From: Marinibactrum halimedae
GTDB lineage: Bacteria > Pseudomonadota > Gammaproteobacteria > Pseudomonadales > Cellvibrionaceae
Reading direction: 5' to 3'
NCBI RefSeq assembly: GCF_021234875.1
Contig: NZ_JAJQVM010000001.1
Span: forward strand, 1 to 64,000
Length of the DNA: 64,000 nucleotides
The translations under genes were made by a program, and so were the position numbers. Shown here piece by piece: positions 10,267-19,792 of this stretch (position 1 is the first letter of the stretch; each line of letters starts with the position of its first letter). The notes below the pieces were generated by a model. The model had not been told where the DNA came from and did not search any database. It worked only from the letters and a program-made list of their open reading frames with translations.

Positions 10267-11850
10267 ATGACCGCATTACTAGAAGTAAAAAACCTGACCA
10301 CCTATTTTCACACTCGCAATGGTGTAGTAAAGGCGGTAGATGACGTGAGCTTTACCGTGAAATCGGGTGAAACGCTTGCCATCGTTGGGGAGTCCGGCTC
10401 GGGGAAGTCAGTCAGTTGTTACTCCATGCTCGGACTCATCCCATCCCCACCGGGTCGTATTGAAGCTGGAGAGGCTTGGTTTGACGGACGTGATTTACTG
10501 AAAGCCTCTCAAGCAGAGCTCCGTCAGATTCGCGGCAGTAAAATCGCAATGATTTTCCAAGACCCAATGACCAGTCTAAATCCCTATCTTACGGTAGGAG
10601 AGCAACTGATTGAGCCTCTGATTTTTCACCACAAATTGTCTCGTGCTGAGGCAGCTGAGAAAGCACGCAGCCTGCTTCAAGAGGTGGGTATTCGAGATCC
10701 AGAAAAAACCTATCACGCTTGGCCCCATGAGTTCTCGGGGGGAATGCGCCAGCGGGTCATGATTGCCATGGCATTGATTGCTGAACCGAAGTTATTGATT
10801 GCGGATGAACCCACGACGGCGTTAGATGTCACCATCCAAAAACAAATTTTGGAGCTAGTGAAAGAGATTCAACAACATCGGGACATTGGTGTGATTTTTA
10901 TCAGCCATGACTTGGCGGTAGTGAAGGATTTGGCTGATCAGGTGGTGGTGATGAAAACCGGTCGCGTGGTTGAGCGGGGTGATGCACCGTCGATTTTTAA
11001 CTGCCCTGACCATGACTACACCAAGAAGTTGCTGGCCGCGATTCCAGCGGGGTCAAAGGCCTCGGCTCACGATACAGCTCAAATGAGTCACCCATTGCTA
11101 AGTGTGAACAATCTTGTCACCACTTTTGCAGATCGCCATTCTGGCGATCGTTTCAAGGCGGTCGACGATATCAGCTTTGAGCTTCAGCGTGGAGAAATCT
11201 TAGGGTTGGTGGGCGAGTCGGGTTCCGGCAAATCGACTTTGGGGCGGTCAGTGTTAAAATTGGCTCAGTCAGATTCTGGTTCGATTGTATTTGATGGAGA
11301 AGAAATTCAAGACCTAACAGCCAAAGCTATGCGACCTTATCGGCGTCGTATGCAGATGATCTTTCAAGACCCCTATGCATCGCTCAACCCAAGGATGACT
11401 ATCTACGATACGCTTGCTGAGCCTTTGGTGCTCCATGATTTGGCTAAGGGCCCACAATTGAACAAAGCGGTACTCGAATTGATGGATGATGTAGGCTTGG
11501 CTCGGGCCTACGTGCGTAAATACCCTCACGAGTTTTCAGGTGGTCAGCGCCAACGTATTGCCATTGGCAGAGCGATTGCCACCAAGCCTGAGCTGGTCAT
11601 TGCCGATGAACCTGTTTCAGCGTTAGACGTCACTATTCAAAAGCAAATTCTTGAGCTAATCCTTCATTTGGTAGACAAACATCATTTGAGCATGCTTTTT
11701 ATTTCTCACGATTTAGCGGTTGTGCGCGTATTGTGTGATCGGGTTATGGTGATGAAGCAAGGCCGAGTGGTGGAATCTGGGCTTATGGAGTCGGTTTGGT
11801 CTTCCCCTCAGCATGACTACACAGAAGCGTTATTGAAGGCCGCTCCCTAG
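10267..11850 (+). CDS. Peptide ABC transporter, fused dual ATP-binding protein (OppD-OppF / YejF type)
   Basis: 527 residues from the ATG at 10267. An in-frame TTG start at 10198 would add 23 hydrophobic residues of no family likeness, so it is not preferred. Two complete ABC ATPase domains are in tandem. Domain 1 has Walker A GESGSGKS (residues 41-48), signature FSGGMRQRV and Walker [13 protein letters not shown]. Domain 2 has [26 protein letters not shown] and [12 protein letters not shown]. Both keep the catalytic glutamate and the switch histidine (FISHDLAVV). Both ATPases being in one chain, as in YejF and DdpDF-like systems, completes the importer without further subunits. Confidence 0.93.
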   Translation: MTALLEVKNLTTYFHTRNGVVKAVDDVSFTVKSGETLAIVGESGSGKSVSCYSMLGLIPSPPGRIEAGEAWFDGRDLLKASQAELRQIRGSKIAMIFQDPMTSLNPYLTVGEQLIEPLIFHHKLSRAEAAEKARSLLQEVGIRDPEKTYHAWPHEFSGGMRQRVMIAMALIAEPKLLIADEPTTALDVTIQKQILELVKEIQQHRDIGVIFISHDLAVVKDLADQVVVMKTGRVVERGDAPSIFNCPDHDYTKKLLAAIPAGSKASAHDTAQMSHPLLSVNNLVTTFADRHSGDRFKAVDDISFELQRGEILGLVGESGSGKSTLGRSVLKLAQSDSGSIVFDGEEIQDLTAKAMRPYRRRMQMIFQDPYASLNPRMTIYDTLAEPLVLHDLAKGPQLNKAVLELMDDVGLARAYVRKYPHEFSGGQRQRIAIGRAIATKPELVIADEPVSALDVTIQKQILELILHLVDKHHLSMLFISHDLAVVRVLCDRVMVMKQGRVVESGLMESVWSSPQHDYTEALLKAAP

Positions 11851-12017
11851 GCCTTTCCATGGTTTTTAGGGTGCCATTTTATGGGGCTGATTTCATAAAA
11901 GCTGACCACCGATGGTGATTTCGGCTAGAATAGCGAACTATTCAACGAAATTTCAGCTTGAAAGAAGCGCTAATGAATTTACAACCCTAAAACCTCAACC
12001 ATAGATCTCAGGCCCTC

Positions 12018-12794
12018 ATGATAGATTGGAACCTTTGTTATGCGGCGGTTTGGCGCCCGCGTAAGGCAGTGCTTCGCGCGGTAACACGCCTCGATTCCAT
12101 CCGATTAGAACACCTCTTACAAGTCGATACGCAAAAGCAGAAGTTGGTTGATAACACCGAACGTTTTCTAAAAGGCTTACCTGCCAATAATGCATTACTG
12201 TGGGGCTCAAGAGGAACAGGTAAGTCTAGCTTGATCAAGGCGTTATTGAACGAATACGCTGATCAAGGCTTAAGAGTTATTGAAGTGGATAAAGATGATT
12301 TGGTCGATTTGCCGGATATTGTCGATGAAATACGGGAGTTAGATTTTCGATTTATCGTCTTTTGTGATGACCTTTCGTTTGAGCCCGGTGAGTCCAGTTA
12401 CAAGCATCTTAAAAGTGTTTTAGAAGGCTCAATTGAGCTTCCTCCTGAAAATATACTGCTTTATGCCACATCCAATCGTCGACACTTAATTCCACAAACC
12501 AACCAAGATAATTTAGACACACTGGCGGCCCGAATGGCGGACAAAGAGATTCACTACGCAGATAACGTAGAAGAAAAGCTCTCTTTGGCAGACCGATTTG
12601 GTTTATGGCTATCTTTCTATCCCATTAACTGGCCGGAATATTTATCTGTGGTGGATCATTTATTTGAAAATTATTCTGGAGACAAGGCAGCGCTTCATGA
12701 GTCGGCTAAATTATTTGCGATGACCCGTGGAAACCATAGTGCCAGAACGGCAAAACAATTTTATCAGAGTGTTGTGAATGTGGTGGATTGCTAA
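12018..12794 (+). CDS. DUF815-family AAA+ ATPase
   Basis: 258 residues. Walker A is GSRGTGKSS (about residues 63-71), Walker B is FIVFCDDLSF (about 112-121), and a sensor-1-like asparagine occurs in ILLYATSNRRHLIP. The order and spacing fit the DUF815 family, ATPases related to DnaA/IstB-type AAA+ proteins whose physiological role is not established. It lies 167 bases after the peptide transporter genes, and the next gene starts at its stop codon. The family's usual C-terminus, with NHSARTAKQF, is present, so it appears intact. Confidence 0.85.
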   Translation: MIDWNLCYAAVWRPRKAVLRAVTRLDSIRLEHLLQVDTQKQKLVDNTERFLKGLPANNALLWGSRGTGKSSLIKALLNEYADQGLRVIEVDKDDLVDLPDIVDEIRELDFRFIVFCDDLSFEPGESSYKHLKSVLEGSIELPPENILLYATSNRRHLIPQTNQDNLDTLAARMADKEIHYADNVEEKLSLADRFGLWLSFYPINWPEYLSVVDHLFENYSGDKAALHESAKLFAMTRGNHSARTAKQFYQSVVNVVDC

Positions 12795-12795
12795 A

Positions 12796-13725
12796 ATGCC
12801 TAGACCTTCTTTGGCTCGATGCGTTTGGCGAAATATTTTTCAATACTTTTGTGTGGCACCAATGTGCACGGTTATTTTTTTTGCGGGTGTTTATTCTGCA
12901 TTGACTTCCAAGGCCATTGCATCGACGACCTTAACATCGACCACTAAGATATCGCCTATTTTGACATCCCCTCATGCACTAAAAGCATTCAATAAATTAA
13001 ATACCCAAACAGATATTGCCCGTTTTAGAGATTACAACTTATTAGCACACGACCGTGACTTGCTGGATTTAGTCATTGCCATACAAGCACTTCGCGAAGG
13101 TGGTTATAAGGATGAACTCGTTGTTCGTGCCGTTGATAATCCAGAAATTGCCTTAGAGTCGGTGGCCAAGGGTGAGGCGGTCATGTCTGCTATTAGTGAG
13201 TGGCGTTTAGAGGTGGCTCGTCAAGAAAATAAATTATGGTTGAGTGACGCGGTGATTCGTAAAGGCGAATTTGAATACGGTATTTACACCTGTGGTACGA
13301 CGATGAAGGCCGATGATTTTAGACAGTCTTTATCCAATCTCGTGGGGACGTCGGATGTGCGAGATCAAACTGCAACAGCCGTATTAAATTCGTTGAATGT
13401 GAAAAAGAAAAATTTATCCAGTCAACCCGTCGCGACAGTCTGCGGTGGGGCGGCGGATTTTCTGTTAATGCCATTCCCCATTGATACAACTCAAACGTTA
13501 ACGATGGATGGGCATTTATTAACCCCCGTGCATGGCTTAAAAGTCAATGCGAAAGCGACCCGACATTACCTTGTGAGCCGAGTAGATAGTGATGGGCGTC
13601 GGCGTTTTTTGCAATTGCAGCGGGGTCTTCGCAAGCTCAGGGTGAAAGGCCGAATTCATCAGGCGTACCGTAAAGCCTCTGTGCTTCATCCACATGTTGA
13701 AAATTGGTCGTTGTTGAACCCTTAG
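12796..13725 (+). CDS. Exported protein of unknown function, possibly of the periplasmic binding protein fold
   Basis: About 309 residues from the ATG at 12796, which directly follows the stop of the ATPase gene; an ATG at 12778 is an alternative in the same frame. A hydrophobic segment near residues 15-40 looks like an uncleaved or long signal anchor. The remainder has a pattern seen in small-ligand binding proteins (LLDLVIAIQALREGGYKDELVVRAVDNPE; KGEFEYGIYTCGTTMKADDF), but no family can be named with confidence. The tight spacing suggests co-transcription with the DUF815 ATPase. Confidence 0.6.
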   Translation: MPRPSLARCVWRNIFQYFCVAPMCTVIFFAGVYSALTSKAIASTTLTSTTKISPILTSPHALKAFNKLNTQTDIARFRDYNLLAHDRDLLDLVIAIQALREGGYKDELVVRAVDNPEIALESVAKGEAVMSAISEWRLEVARQENKLWLSDAVIRKGEFEYGIYTCGTTMKADDFRQSLSNLVGTSDVRDQTATAVLNSLNVKKKNLSSQPVATVCGGAADFLLMPFPIDTTQTLTMDGHLLTPVHGLKVNAKATRHYLVSRVDSDGRRRFLQLQRGLRKLRVKGRIHQAYRKASVLHPHVENWSLLNP

Positions 13726-13932
13726 AGTATTTTCTTTCTTTAACTTTTCTTGTCATGAAGTGAATGAGTTTGCCTTTTCATTAGGCAGTCGCACACCTGT
13801 CCGCTTTTTTTCATTGTTTCTGTAGTTTCTATTGTAGTTGTTATTGTAGTTGTTGTTGTAGCTGCTCATGTGATGGTGAGTAATGCTATTGATTTCTCTC
13901 TATTTTGTACCTCTTATCATAAGGAGATCACC

Positions 13933-14406
13933 ATGAAAAAAATGTGGATGGCGATTGCATGTTGTATCGGTATTAGCGGTGCAGTACAGGCTCAAGATTG
14001 GAAAAGTTATTCAGGGGTGGGGTGTCTTCCTATTCAAGAAACCCAAGATATTCGTCGAAGTTTGGGGGGTATTTCCAATTGGGATAATACTTCGGGAACG
14101 TTTTATTGTCCTTTAGTGAAAGATATTGCTGCTGCAAATCCTAATGGTTTACAACGGGTGAATGTCAGAATTTTTAATAATCATTCTACAGCGGTGACAC
14201 GCTGTGTGTTGGCTTCGCGCAATGCAGATGGCGTTACGTTGAGTACCGATTCGGCCACCTGCCCAGTAGGAATTGGTGCGTGTTCTCTTAACCTTGGTCC
14301 ATTGGCAACGATTAATGGTTCCAATGCGGCGTTGTACTGTATTTTGCCTGAACGGCAAGGCGCTAGAAAGACCATTATTCGCTCTTATTCGATGAGTGAA
14401 ATTTAG
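13933..14406 (+). CDS. Small secreted protein of unknown function
   Basis: 157 residues from the ATG at 13933, chosen because AAGGAGA lies 8 bases upstream and because the protein then opens with a clear signal peptide (MKKMWMAIACC...VQAQ). An upstream in-frame start at 13870 would bury that signal. The mature part has six cysteines (in GVGCLPIQ, TFYCPLV, TRCVLA, ATCPVG, GACSLN and LYCILP), suggesting up to three disulfides, and looks like a compact beta-rich domain. No family is recognised. A terminator follows 47 bases later, so it may be a single-gene unit. Confidence 0.7.
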   Translation: MKKMWMAIACCIGISGAVQAQDWKSYSGVGCLPIQETQDIRRSLGGISNWDNTSGTFYCPLVKDIAAANPNGLQRVNVRIFNNHSTAVTRCVLASRNADGVTLSTDSATCPVGIGACSLNLGPLATINGSNAALYCILPERQGARKTIIRSYSMSEI

Positions 14407-14452
14407 TGTAAAAAAGTTATTTAAAAAAATTTAAGCTTAAAAAACTATGAGT

Positions 14453-14477
14453 CGGCGTGAAGTTTGCGCCGTTTTTT
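14453..14477 (+). terminator. Rho-independent terminator after the small secreted protein gene
   Basis: A CGGCG/CGCCG stem (14453-14457 and 14467-14471) with a 9-base loop is followed directly by TTTTTT. It lies 47 bases past the stop at 14406 and just upstream of the ribosome binding site of the next gene. Confidence 0.7.
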
Positions 14478-14500
14478 AATGTCTTCTTTAAGGAGGTGTT

Positions 14501-15268
14501 ATGAAAAGCTTGATGAGGAATTTTATTAAGAGTCCTATACTGAGATGGTTTTTCTTGTCAGTGATTATTGCTGGTTTTTTAGTAGGGAAATTTTATTTTC
14601 ATCAGCAAGTTCATCAGCAAGAGGATGCGGTTAATTCTCTTTCCCGAAATGAAAACTTCTCTTCTTTTGTTGCTCGGTTAGATAATATTGAAGATCAATT
14701 ATTTGAAATTCATCAGGAATGGGCATCACTAAAGCATAATCAAAGTGATTTGCTGAAATCAGAGCGTGAAAGTCGAGAGCGTATTGCGGCTCTGACGAAA
14801 CAATTTCAAGAGTTAGAAGCGGGAGTTTTACGTGTTCATCATGGTGTGACAACCAATGCTCGAATCGTTCACCATGATTTGAATAACAACGCTCGCAATG
14901 TGGATGACACAAATGTGGATAATACATTGATCTCATCAAATGAGGTGGCGTTAGAACAGCGCTTGGATTTATTTGAGGCGCGTTATCAGAGCCAAGCATC
15001 AAACCCATTAAAAGAGTTGCAGTTTGTGGATGATATTACGGAAGGTTTTCAGCAATTAGATCTGAATGATGCAGTATTGGAAACGGCCACCTGTCAAGGA
15101 AATATGTGTCGTCTGGTGGTGGCCTATCAAGATGAAGAGAGTATGGACGAATTATTGGGTGGAGATCAACCGTTGGTTCGTTGGCCTTATCGCACACAGG
15201 TTGTTTCTACTCAAGGTGGGAGCACTCCGTTTAAAAGTATTGTTTTTATCTCCCATAATGATGAGTGA
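14501..15268 (+). CDS. Membrane-anchored coiled-coil protein of unknown function
   Basis: 255 residues. One membrane segment lies near the N-terminus (about 15-32), followed by a long charged heptad-like region (about 45-110; RLDNIEDQLFEIHQEWASLK, then ERESRERIAALTKQFQELEA), consistent with a periplasmic coiled coil. The C-terminal third (about 170-255) is a small globular part with two closely spaced cysteines (TCQGNMCRLVVAY). AAGGAGG sits 7 bases before the ATG. No family is recognised; the layout suggests an envelope protein anchored in the inner membrane. Confidence 0.65.
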   Translation: MKSLMRNFIKSPILRWFFLSVIIAGFLVGKFYFHQQVHQQEDAVNSLSRNENFSSFVARLDNIEDQLFEIHQEWASLKHNQSDLLKSERESRERIAALTKQFQELEAGVLRVHHGVTTNARIVHHDLNNNARNVDDTNVDNTLISSNEVALEQRLDLFEARYQSQASNPLKELQFVDDITEGFQQLDLNDAVLETATCQGNMCRLVVAYQDEESMDELLGGDQPLVRWPYRTQVVSTQGGSTPFKSIVFISHNDE

Positions 15269-15322
15269 TGAAAGGTAACGGATTTTATACAAGTTAATTC
15301 AGATACTCTGTTATCACCAGTG

Positions 15323-16375
15323 CTATGACCGACTTAAAAGTTTATCGATTTTCGGGTGCAAACATTTAGTGCCAGCAAAATCCAAACACAAATCCATTAA
15401 TTCAGGCCAAGGGTCGGCGCGCCGTATTCCCTTAATGGCTTTATCGACGGTGTGGGCTTTACGTAATAATTGCTGAAGTATGGGTAACGGTAATCGTGGT
15501 AAGGCCATTCGAATTAAGCCTTTTCGTATATCCCAAATTCGATTCGCTTGGCAAGCACGATCAAAAGCAATGCCGTTATTTACGCTTTCTTGTACAGAGT
15601 GTAGCGTTCGTATTTCTCGCGCCAGTGCCCATAACACAATGGTGGCATCGACGCCTTCCCCTCTGAGCCCTTGTAATGTGCGTGTGGAGGCTGGGCCATC
15701 GCCCATTAAGGCTTTGTCGACTAAGTTAAAGACATCAAAGCGAGCACTGTCGCCTACCGCATTGAGCATTAATTCTGCCGTGACCAGTTTGCTGTCACCC
15801 ACCAAGAGTTTCAGTTTTTCAATTTCTTGGGAGGCGGCCAGTAAATTCCCTTCTACTCGATTGGCTAATACATCAATGGCTTGGGAATCGGCTTTAAGAC
15901 CAGCTTGTCGGAGGCGACGGTCAATCCAAGAGGGCAGCTGTTCGGCATTAATAGGCCAGACCGCAACGGTGGTGCCAACGGAGTCGAGGGCTTTAAACCA
16001 TTTTGTTTTTTTTGTGTTTGCTTCCAATTTAGGAGTGAGGATGAGAAGAAGCGTATCGGGATTGCCGGAATTGGCGAGAGTGGTTAGCGCTTTTGCGCCT
16101 TCATCTTTGGGTTTGCCATTATGAAGACGAATTTCAATGATTTTTCGTTCCGCAAACAGGGATAAGCTGTTGGCACTCATCATCAGCCCTTCCCAGTCAA
16201 TACCGGTATCGGAATGATACAGCTCGCGTTCACTAAACCCTTGGGCGCGGGCTTCTGTGCGAATGGTGTCGCAGGCTTCTTGCACTAATAAAGGTTCATC
16301 GCCAGAGATGACGTACACAGGAGCCAACCCACGCTTACAGGCTTGGGCAAGTTGTTCGGGACGGACATTAGCCAT
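15323..16375 (-). CDS. holA: DNA polymerase III subunit delta
   Basis: 350 residues, the usual size of HolA, the clamp-loader subunit that opens the beta clamp. The N-terminus MANVRPEQLAQACKRGLAPVYVISGDEPLLVQEACD is typical, as are FFERKIIEIRL-like and RVEGNLLAASQEIEKLKLL motifs and the C-terminal LLRKAHTVDKAIKG. It follows lptE and leuS in the order leuS-lptE-holA, which is conserved across gammaproteobacteria, with only 11 bases between lptE and holA. Confidence 0.96.
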   Translation of the reverse strand: MANVRPEQLAQACKRGLAPVYVISGDEPLLVQEACDTIRTEARAQGFSERELYHSDTGIDWEGLMMSANSLSLFAERKIIEIRLHNGKPKDEGAKALTTLANSGNPDTLLLILTPKLEANTKKTKWFKALDSVGTTVAVWPINAEQLPSWIDRRLRQAGLKADSQAIDVLANRVEGNLLAASQEIEKLKLLVGDSKLVTAELMLNAVGDSARFDVFNLVDKALMGDGPASTRTLQGLRGEGVDATIVLWALAREIRTLHSVQESVNNGIAFDRACQANRIWDIRKGLIRMALPRLPLPILQQLLRKAHTVDKAIKGIRRADPWPELMDLCLDFAGTKCLHPKIDKLLSRS

Positions 16376-16386
16376 GATTGATAACG

Positions 16387-17001
16387 CTAGTTAGGGGTAT
16401 CCAATGATTCGGTTTGCGGTGGCTGAGTATTCGGTGATGAAGATTCTGACGATTGAGTTGACGACCCCAGTAAGGCGTAACGGAAGCGACGCATGACCTG
16501 TTGAACCAGTTCGCGGCGCATGGTTTCTCTCAATAGTTGTTCTTCCTGAGCTTTACCGGCGATATTTTGCTGATCGAAATCGTAGTTGCGGTTCATTCTC
16601 AATGGTTCTGGCTCGACGAGAATGGTGCCGTCCGCTTTGGTGATGCCGTAGGTAATTTCTAACGTAAGTTCATATTGAGTGGCTAGACCGCTGGTGCCAA
16701 CCGATAAGGTTCGGCGGTTGTCGTATTCATCGCTAACGGTGATGGTGTAAGACGCTTCCGTTGGAGAAACCCGCTCAATATTATTTTGTTTGAGGGCTTT
16801 CGAAAACTCAGCATCTAACGCACTGCTGACGCCATTGTTAATGACAGAAAGGTTTCTCAAGTCGGAAGGGAGTGCAATGGAGCCGCGTAAATGCCATCCA
16901 CAGGCATTGAGAATAAACGCCAACATAATAACAACAAGAGCTTTAATTGGGCGTGAATGAACGATGGAAAAATACCGGCGTTGCCAAATAAAAGTGCGCA
17001 T
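16387..17001 (-). CDS. lptE: LPS-assembly lipoprotein LptE
   Basis: LptE is the outer-membrane lipoprotein plug of the LptD lipopolysaccharide translocon. The lipobox AFILNACGWHLRGS is diagnostic and is followed by the family pattern (LPSDLRNLSVINNG; RRTLSVGTSGLATQYELTLEI). The start at 17001 gives 204 residues with a normal lipoprotein signal. A longer frame from 17070 exists, but its start lies inside a 12-bp hairpin stem (17042-17072), which argues against it. The extended C-terminus is rich in Ser, Pro and Gln (after about residue 185), common in this lineage. It lies between leuS and holA. Confidence 0.92.
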   Translation of the reverse strand: MRTFIWQRRYFSIVHSRPIKALVVIMLAFILNACGWHLRGSIALPSDLRNLSVINNGVSSALDAEFSKALKQNNIERVSPTEASYTITVSDEYDNRRTLSVGTSGLATQYELTLEITYGITKADGTILVEPEPLRMNRNYDFDQQNIAGKAQEEQLLRETMRRELVQQVMRRFRYALLGSSTQSSESSSPNTQPPQTESLDTPN

Positions 17002-17041
17002 AGTAATAGGCGTTTTGTGTTGAATGAATAGGAAGGGTGAA

Positions 17042-17072
17042 TAATGGACGGCTAAGTGAAAGCCGTCCATTA
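17042..17072 (-). terminator. Strong hairpin after leuS, possible transcript end or processing site
   Basis: Perfect 12-bp arms (17042-17053 and 17061-17072) around a 7-base loop lie 24 bases past the leuS stop. There is no T-run on either side, so it may be an mRNA-stabilising or attenuating structure rather than a full terminator within the leuS-lptE-holA operon. Confidence 0.45.
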
Positions 17073-17095
17073 ATGTTTGGCAAAGGCGATAAAAA

Positions 17096-19690
17096 TTATT
17101 TCACCGCGAAAGTGACTAATTTACCTTTAATTACTTTGCACATTTTAATTTCTTTGCCTGCCAAGAATTTTTCGACACCGGGTTCGGCTTTTGCCATGGC
17201 GATAATGTCATCGTCAGCGGCTTCCACCGGAACTTGCAATTGCGCGCGAACTTTACCGTTTACCTGAACGGCTAATGTGATATTGGATTTCACCAAAGCC
17301 GCTTCATCCACCTTCGGCCAAGGGGCATCAATAACGCTATCGTTGTGTCCAAGCGCTTGCCAGATTTGATGGCTCATGTGCGGTACCACCGGTGCCAGTA
17401 ATAACGTGATCGCTTCTAAGGCCTCACGTTCCACTGCCAAACTCTCTGGTGTGCTGCGATCGGCTTTGCGGGTCACTTCATTTAAGAGTTCCATTACGGC
17501 GGCCACAGCGGTATTAAACGTCTGGCGGCGCTCGTAATCGTCACTGACCTTGGCAATGGTTTCATGCACTTTACGGCGCAAATCTTTCTGCTCGTCGTTT
17601 AAGGCCTCCGCGTTCAGTTCACCGGGTGCTCCTGTCGCGATGTGGGTATGAACGGTTTTCCAGAATCGGCGCAAGAATCGGCTCGCCCCTTCCACACCAG
17701 AATCTTTCCATTCCAGAGTTTGCTCCGGTGGTGCGGCGAACATGGTGAACAGTCGAACAGTATCGGCACCGTATTCTTCTACGGCGGCACGAGGGTCGAT
17801 GCCGTTGTTTTTCGATTTGGACATCTTCGTGGTGCCGCCCAATTCGAGTGCGCCGGCGTCAGGGTGGCTGGCACCGATAATTTTGCCTTTTTCGTCTTGT
17901 TCGAGCTTCACTTCCGCCGGGTTAAACCAAGTTTTCGAGCCATCGCTATTGTCTTTGTAGAAGGACTCGGCCAGAACCATGCCTTGACACAAGAGCTTTT
18001 TGAACGGCTCATCGCAGCTCACCAAGCCTTCGTCACGCATGAGTTTGTGGAAAAAACGGGCGTAAAGCAGATGCAAAATAGCGTGTTCAATACCGCCAAC
18101 GTATTGGTCTACTGGTAACCAGTAATCGGCAGCATTTTTGTCGAGCATGGCGTCTTCAAAATTAGGGCAGGTGAAGCGCGCGTAATACCAACTGGACTCC
18201 ATAAAGGTGTCGAAGGTATCGGTTTCATGTTCGGCGGCTTGGCCTTGGTATTCGGTTTTACGCCATTCGGCGTCTGCCTTAATCGGAGACTGCACGCCAT
18301 CCATTTCTACGTCTTCAGGTAGCAGCACAGGGAGCCGGTCGGCGGGAACAGGAATTTCACCGCCCTCAGGTAAGTTCAGCATAGGGATGGGAGCCCCCCA
18401 ATAACGCTGACGAGAGACGCCCCAGTCGCGCAGGCGGAAATTGGTTTTGATGCGACCTTTCTCAAGGCTTATCAATTTATCGGCGATGGCTTTGAAGGCT
18501 TTCTTGAAGTCCAGTCCGTCAAATTCACCGGAGTTGATTAACAACCCTTTATTTGTGAACGCGGCGGTGGTGAGGTCGACTTCTGAGTTGTCTTTTGGTG
18601 CTACTACTTGCGTGATCGGCAAATCGTATTTTTGGGCAAATTCGAAATCGCGCTCATCGTGGGCCGGAACGGCCATAACCGCACCGGAGCCGTAATCCAT
18701 GAGTACGTAATTGGCAACCCAAACGGAAACGTCTTCGCCGGTAATTGGGTGAATGGCTTTGATGCCGGTGTCCATGCCTTTCTTTTCCATGGACGCCATA
18801 TCGGCTTCGGAAACCGATTGGCTTTTGCATTCTTCGATAAAGGCGGCCAATTCCGGGTTTGATTTCGCCAGCTCTAAACTTACTGGGTGCTCAGCGGCCA
18901 AGCTGACGTAAGTCACGCCCATTAAGGTATCGGGGCGAGTGGTGTAAACGTCGAAATGATCAAGCCCGGCAACGGGGGTGCTCAAACCGAAACTCAGCTC
19001 GACCCCTTTGGATTTGCCAATCCAGTTACGTTGCATGGTTTTGACCTGCTCAGGCCACTCGGTTAAACCGTCTAAGTCTTTCAGCAGTTCATCGGCGTAA
19101 TCGGTAATTTTGATGAACCACTGAGGAATTTCTTTGCGCTCCACCAACGCACCAGAGCGCCATCCGCGTCCGTCTACCACTTGCTCGTTGGCAAGAACGG
19201 TTTGATCGACCGGGTCCCAGTTAACGGTGGCCATTTTTTTGTAGACCAAGCCTTTTTCATACAAGCGAGTAAAGAACCATTGTTCCCACTTGTAGTAACT
19301 GCTTTGGCAGGTAGCCAACTCTCTGTCCCAATCAAAACTGAATCCTAAGCTTTTCAGCTGACACTTCATGTAGTCGATATTGCTGTAGGTCCATTTTGCC
19401 GGGGCGGTTTTATTTTGAATGGCGGCGTTTTCTGCCGGTAGGCCGAAAGCGTCCCAGCCCATGGGGTGTAGGACGTTTTTGCCTTTCATGCGATGAAAGC
19501 GAGAAATAACATCGGTGATGGTGTAGTTACGAACATGCCCCATATGCAGCTTGCCACTGGGGTAGGGAAACATCGCTAAGCAATAAAATTTGGATTTGCT
19601 GTCGTCTTCGGTGACGGCGAAGCTTTTGTTTTCATCCCAGAAAGATTGGGCACTTTGTTCAATTGCTGACGGGTTGTATTGTTCTTCCAT
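17096..19690 (-). CDS. leuS: Leucyl-tRNA synthetase
   Basis: 864 residues, the usual length. Class I synthetase motifs are intact: the HIGH-type site in [17 protein letters not shown] (about residues 42-58) and KMSKSKNNG (about 625). The CP1 editing domain ([20 protein letters not shown]) and the C-terminal anticodon-binding domain ([11 protein letters not shown]) are present. It charges tRNA-Leu and is the first gene of leuS-lptE-holA. Confidence 0.98.
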   Translation of the reverse strand: MEEQYNPSAIEQSAQSFWDENKSFAVTEDDSKSKFYCLAMFPYPSGKLHMGHVRNYTITDVISRFHRMKGKNVLHPMGWDAFGLPAENAAIQNKTAPAKWTYSNIDYMKCQLKSLGFSFDWDRELATCQSSYYKWEQWFFTRLYEKGLVYKKMATVNWDPVDQTVLANEQVVDGRGWRSGALVERKEIPQWFIKITDYADELLKDLDGLTEWPEQVKTMQRNWIGKSKGVELSFGLSTPVAGLDHFDVYTTRPDTLMGVTYVSLAAEHPVSLELAKSNPELAAFIEECKSQSVSEADMASMEKKGMDTGIKAIHPITGEDVSVWVANYVLMDYGSGAVMAVPAHDERDFEFAQKYDLPITQVVAPKDNSEVDLTTAAFTNKGLLINSGEFDGLDFKKAFKAIADKLISLEKGRIKTNFRLRDWGVSRQRYWGAPIPMLNLPEGGEIPVPADRLPVLLPEDVEMDGVQSPIKADAEWRKTEYQGQAAEHETDTFDTFMESSWYYARFTCPNFEDAMLDKNAADYWLPVDQYVGGIEHAILHLLYARFFHKLMRDEGLVSCDEPFKKLLCQGMVLAESFYKDNSDGSKTWFNPAEVKLEQDEKGKIIGASHPDAGALELGGTTKMSKSKNNGIDPRAAVEEYGADTVRLFTMFAAPPEQTLEWKDSGVEGASRFLRRFWKTVHTHIATGAPGELNAEALNDEQKDLRRKVHETIAKVSDDYERRQTFNTAVAAVMELLNEVTRKADRSTPESLAVEREALEAITLLLAPVVPHMSHQIWQALGHNDSVIDAPWPKVDEAALVKSNITLAVQVNGKVRAQLQVPVEAADDDIIAMAKAEPGVEKFLAGKEIKMCKVIKGKLVTFAVK

Positions 19691-19792
19691 CGTATGTCGT
19701 TAGCCTGTTGGAAAATAAACGCTGAATGTAATGAATAATAAAGCCGGAGATTATAGGTATTTGTGGGCAGGAATGCGATTGCCGTGTGTGGC

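Noticed and set aside
15480-16124. 214-codon plus-strand frame
   Set aside because: It lies wholly inside holA on the opposite strand and is a shadow of that gene.
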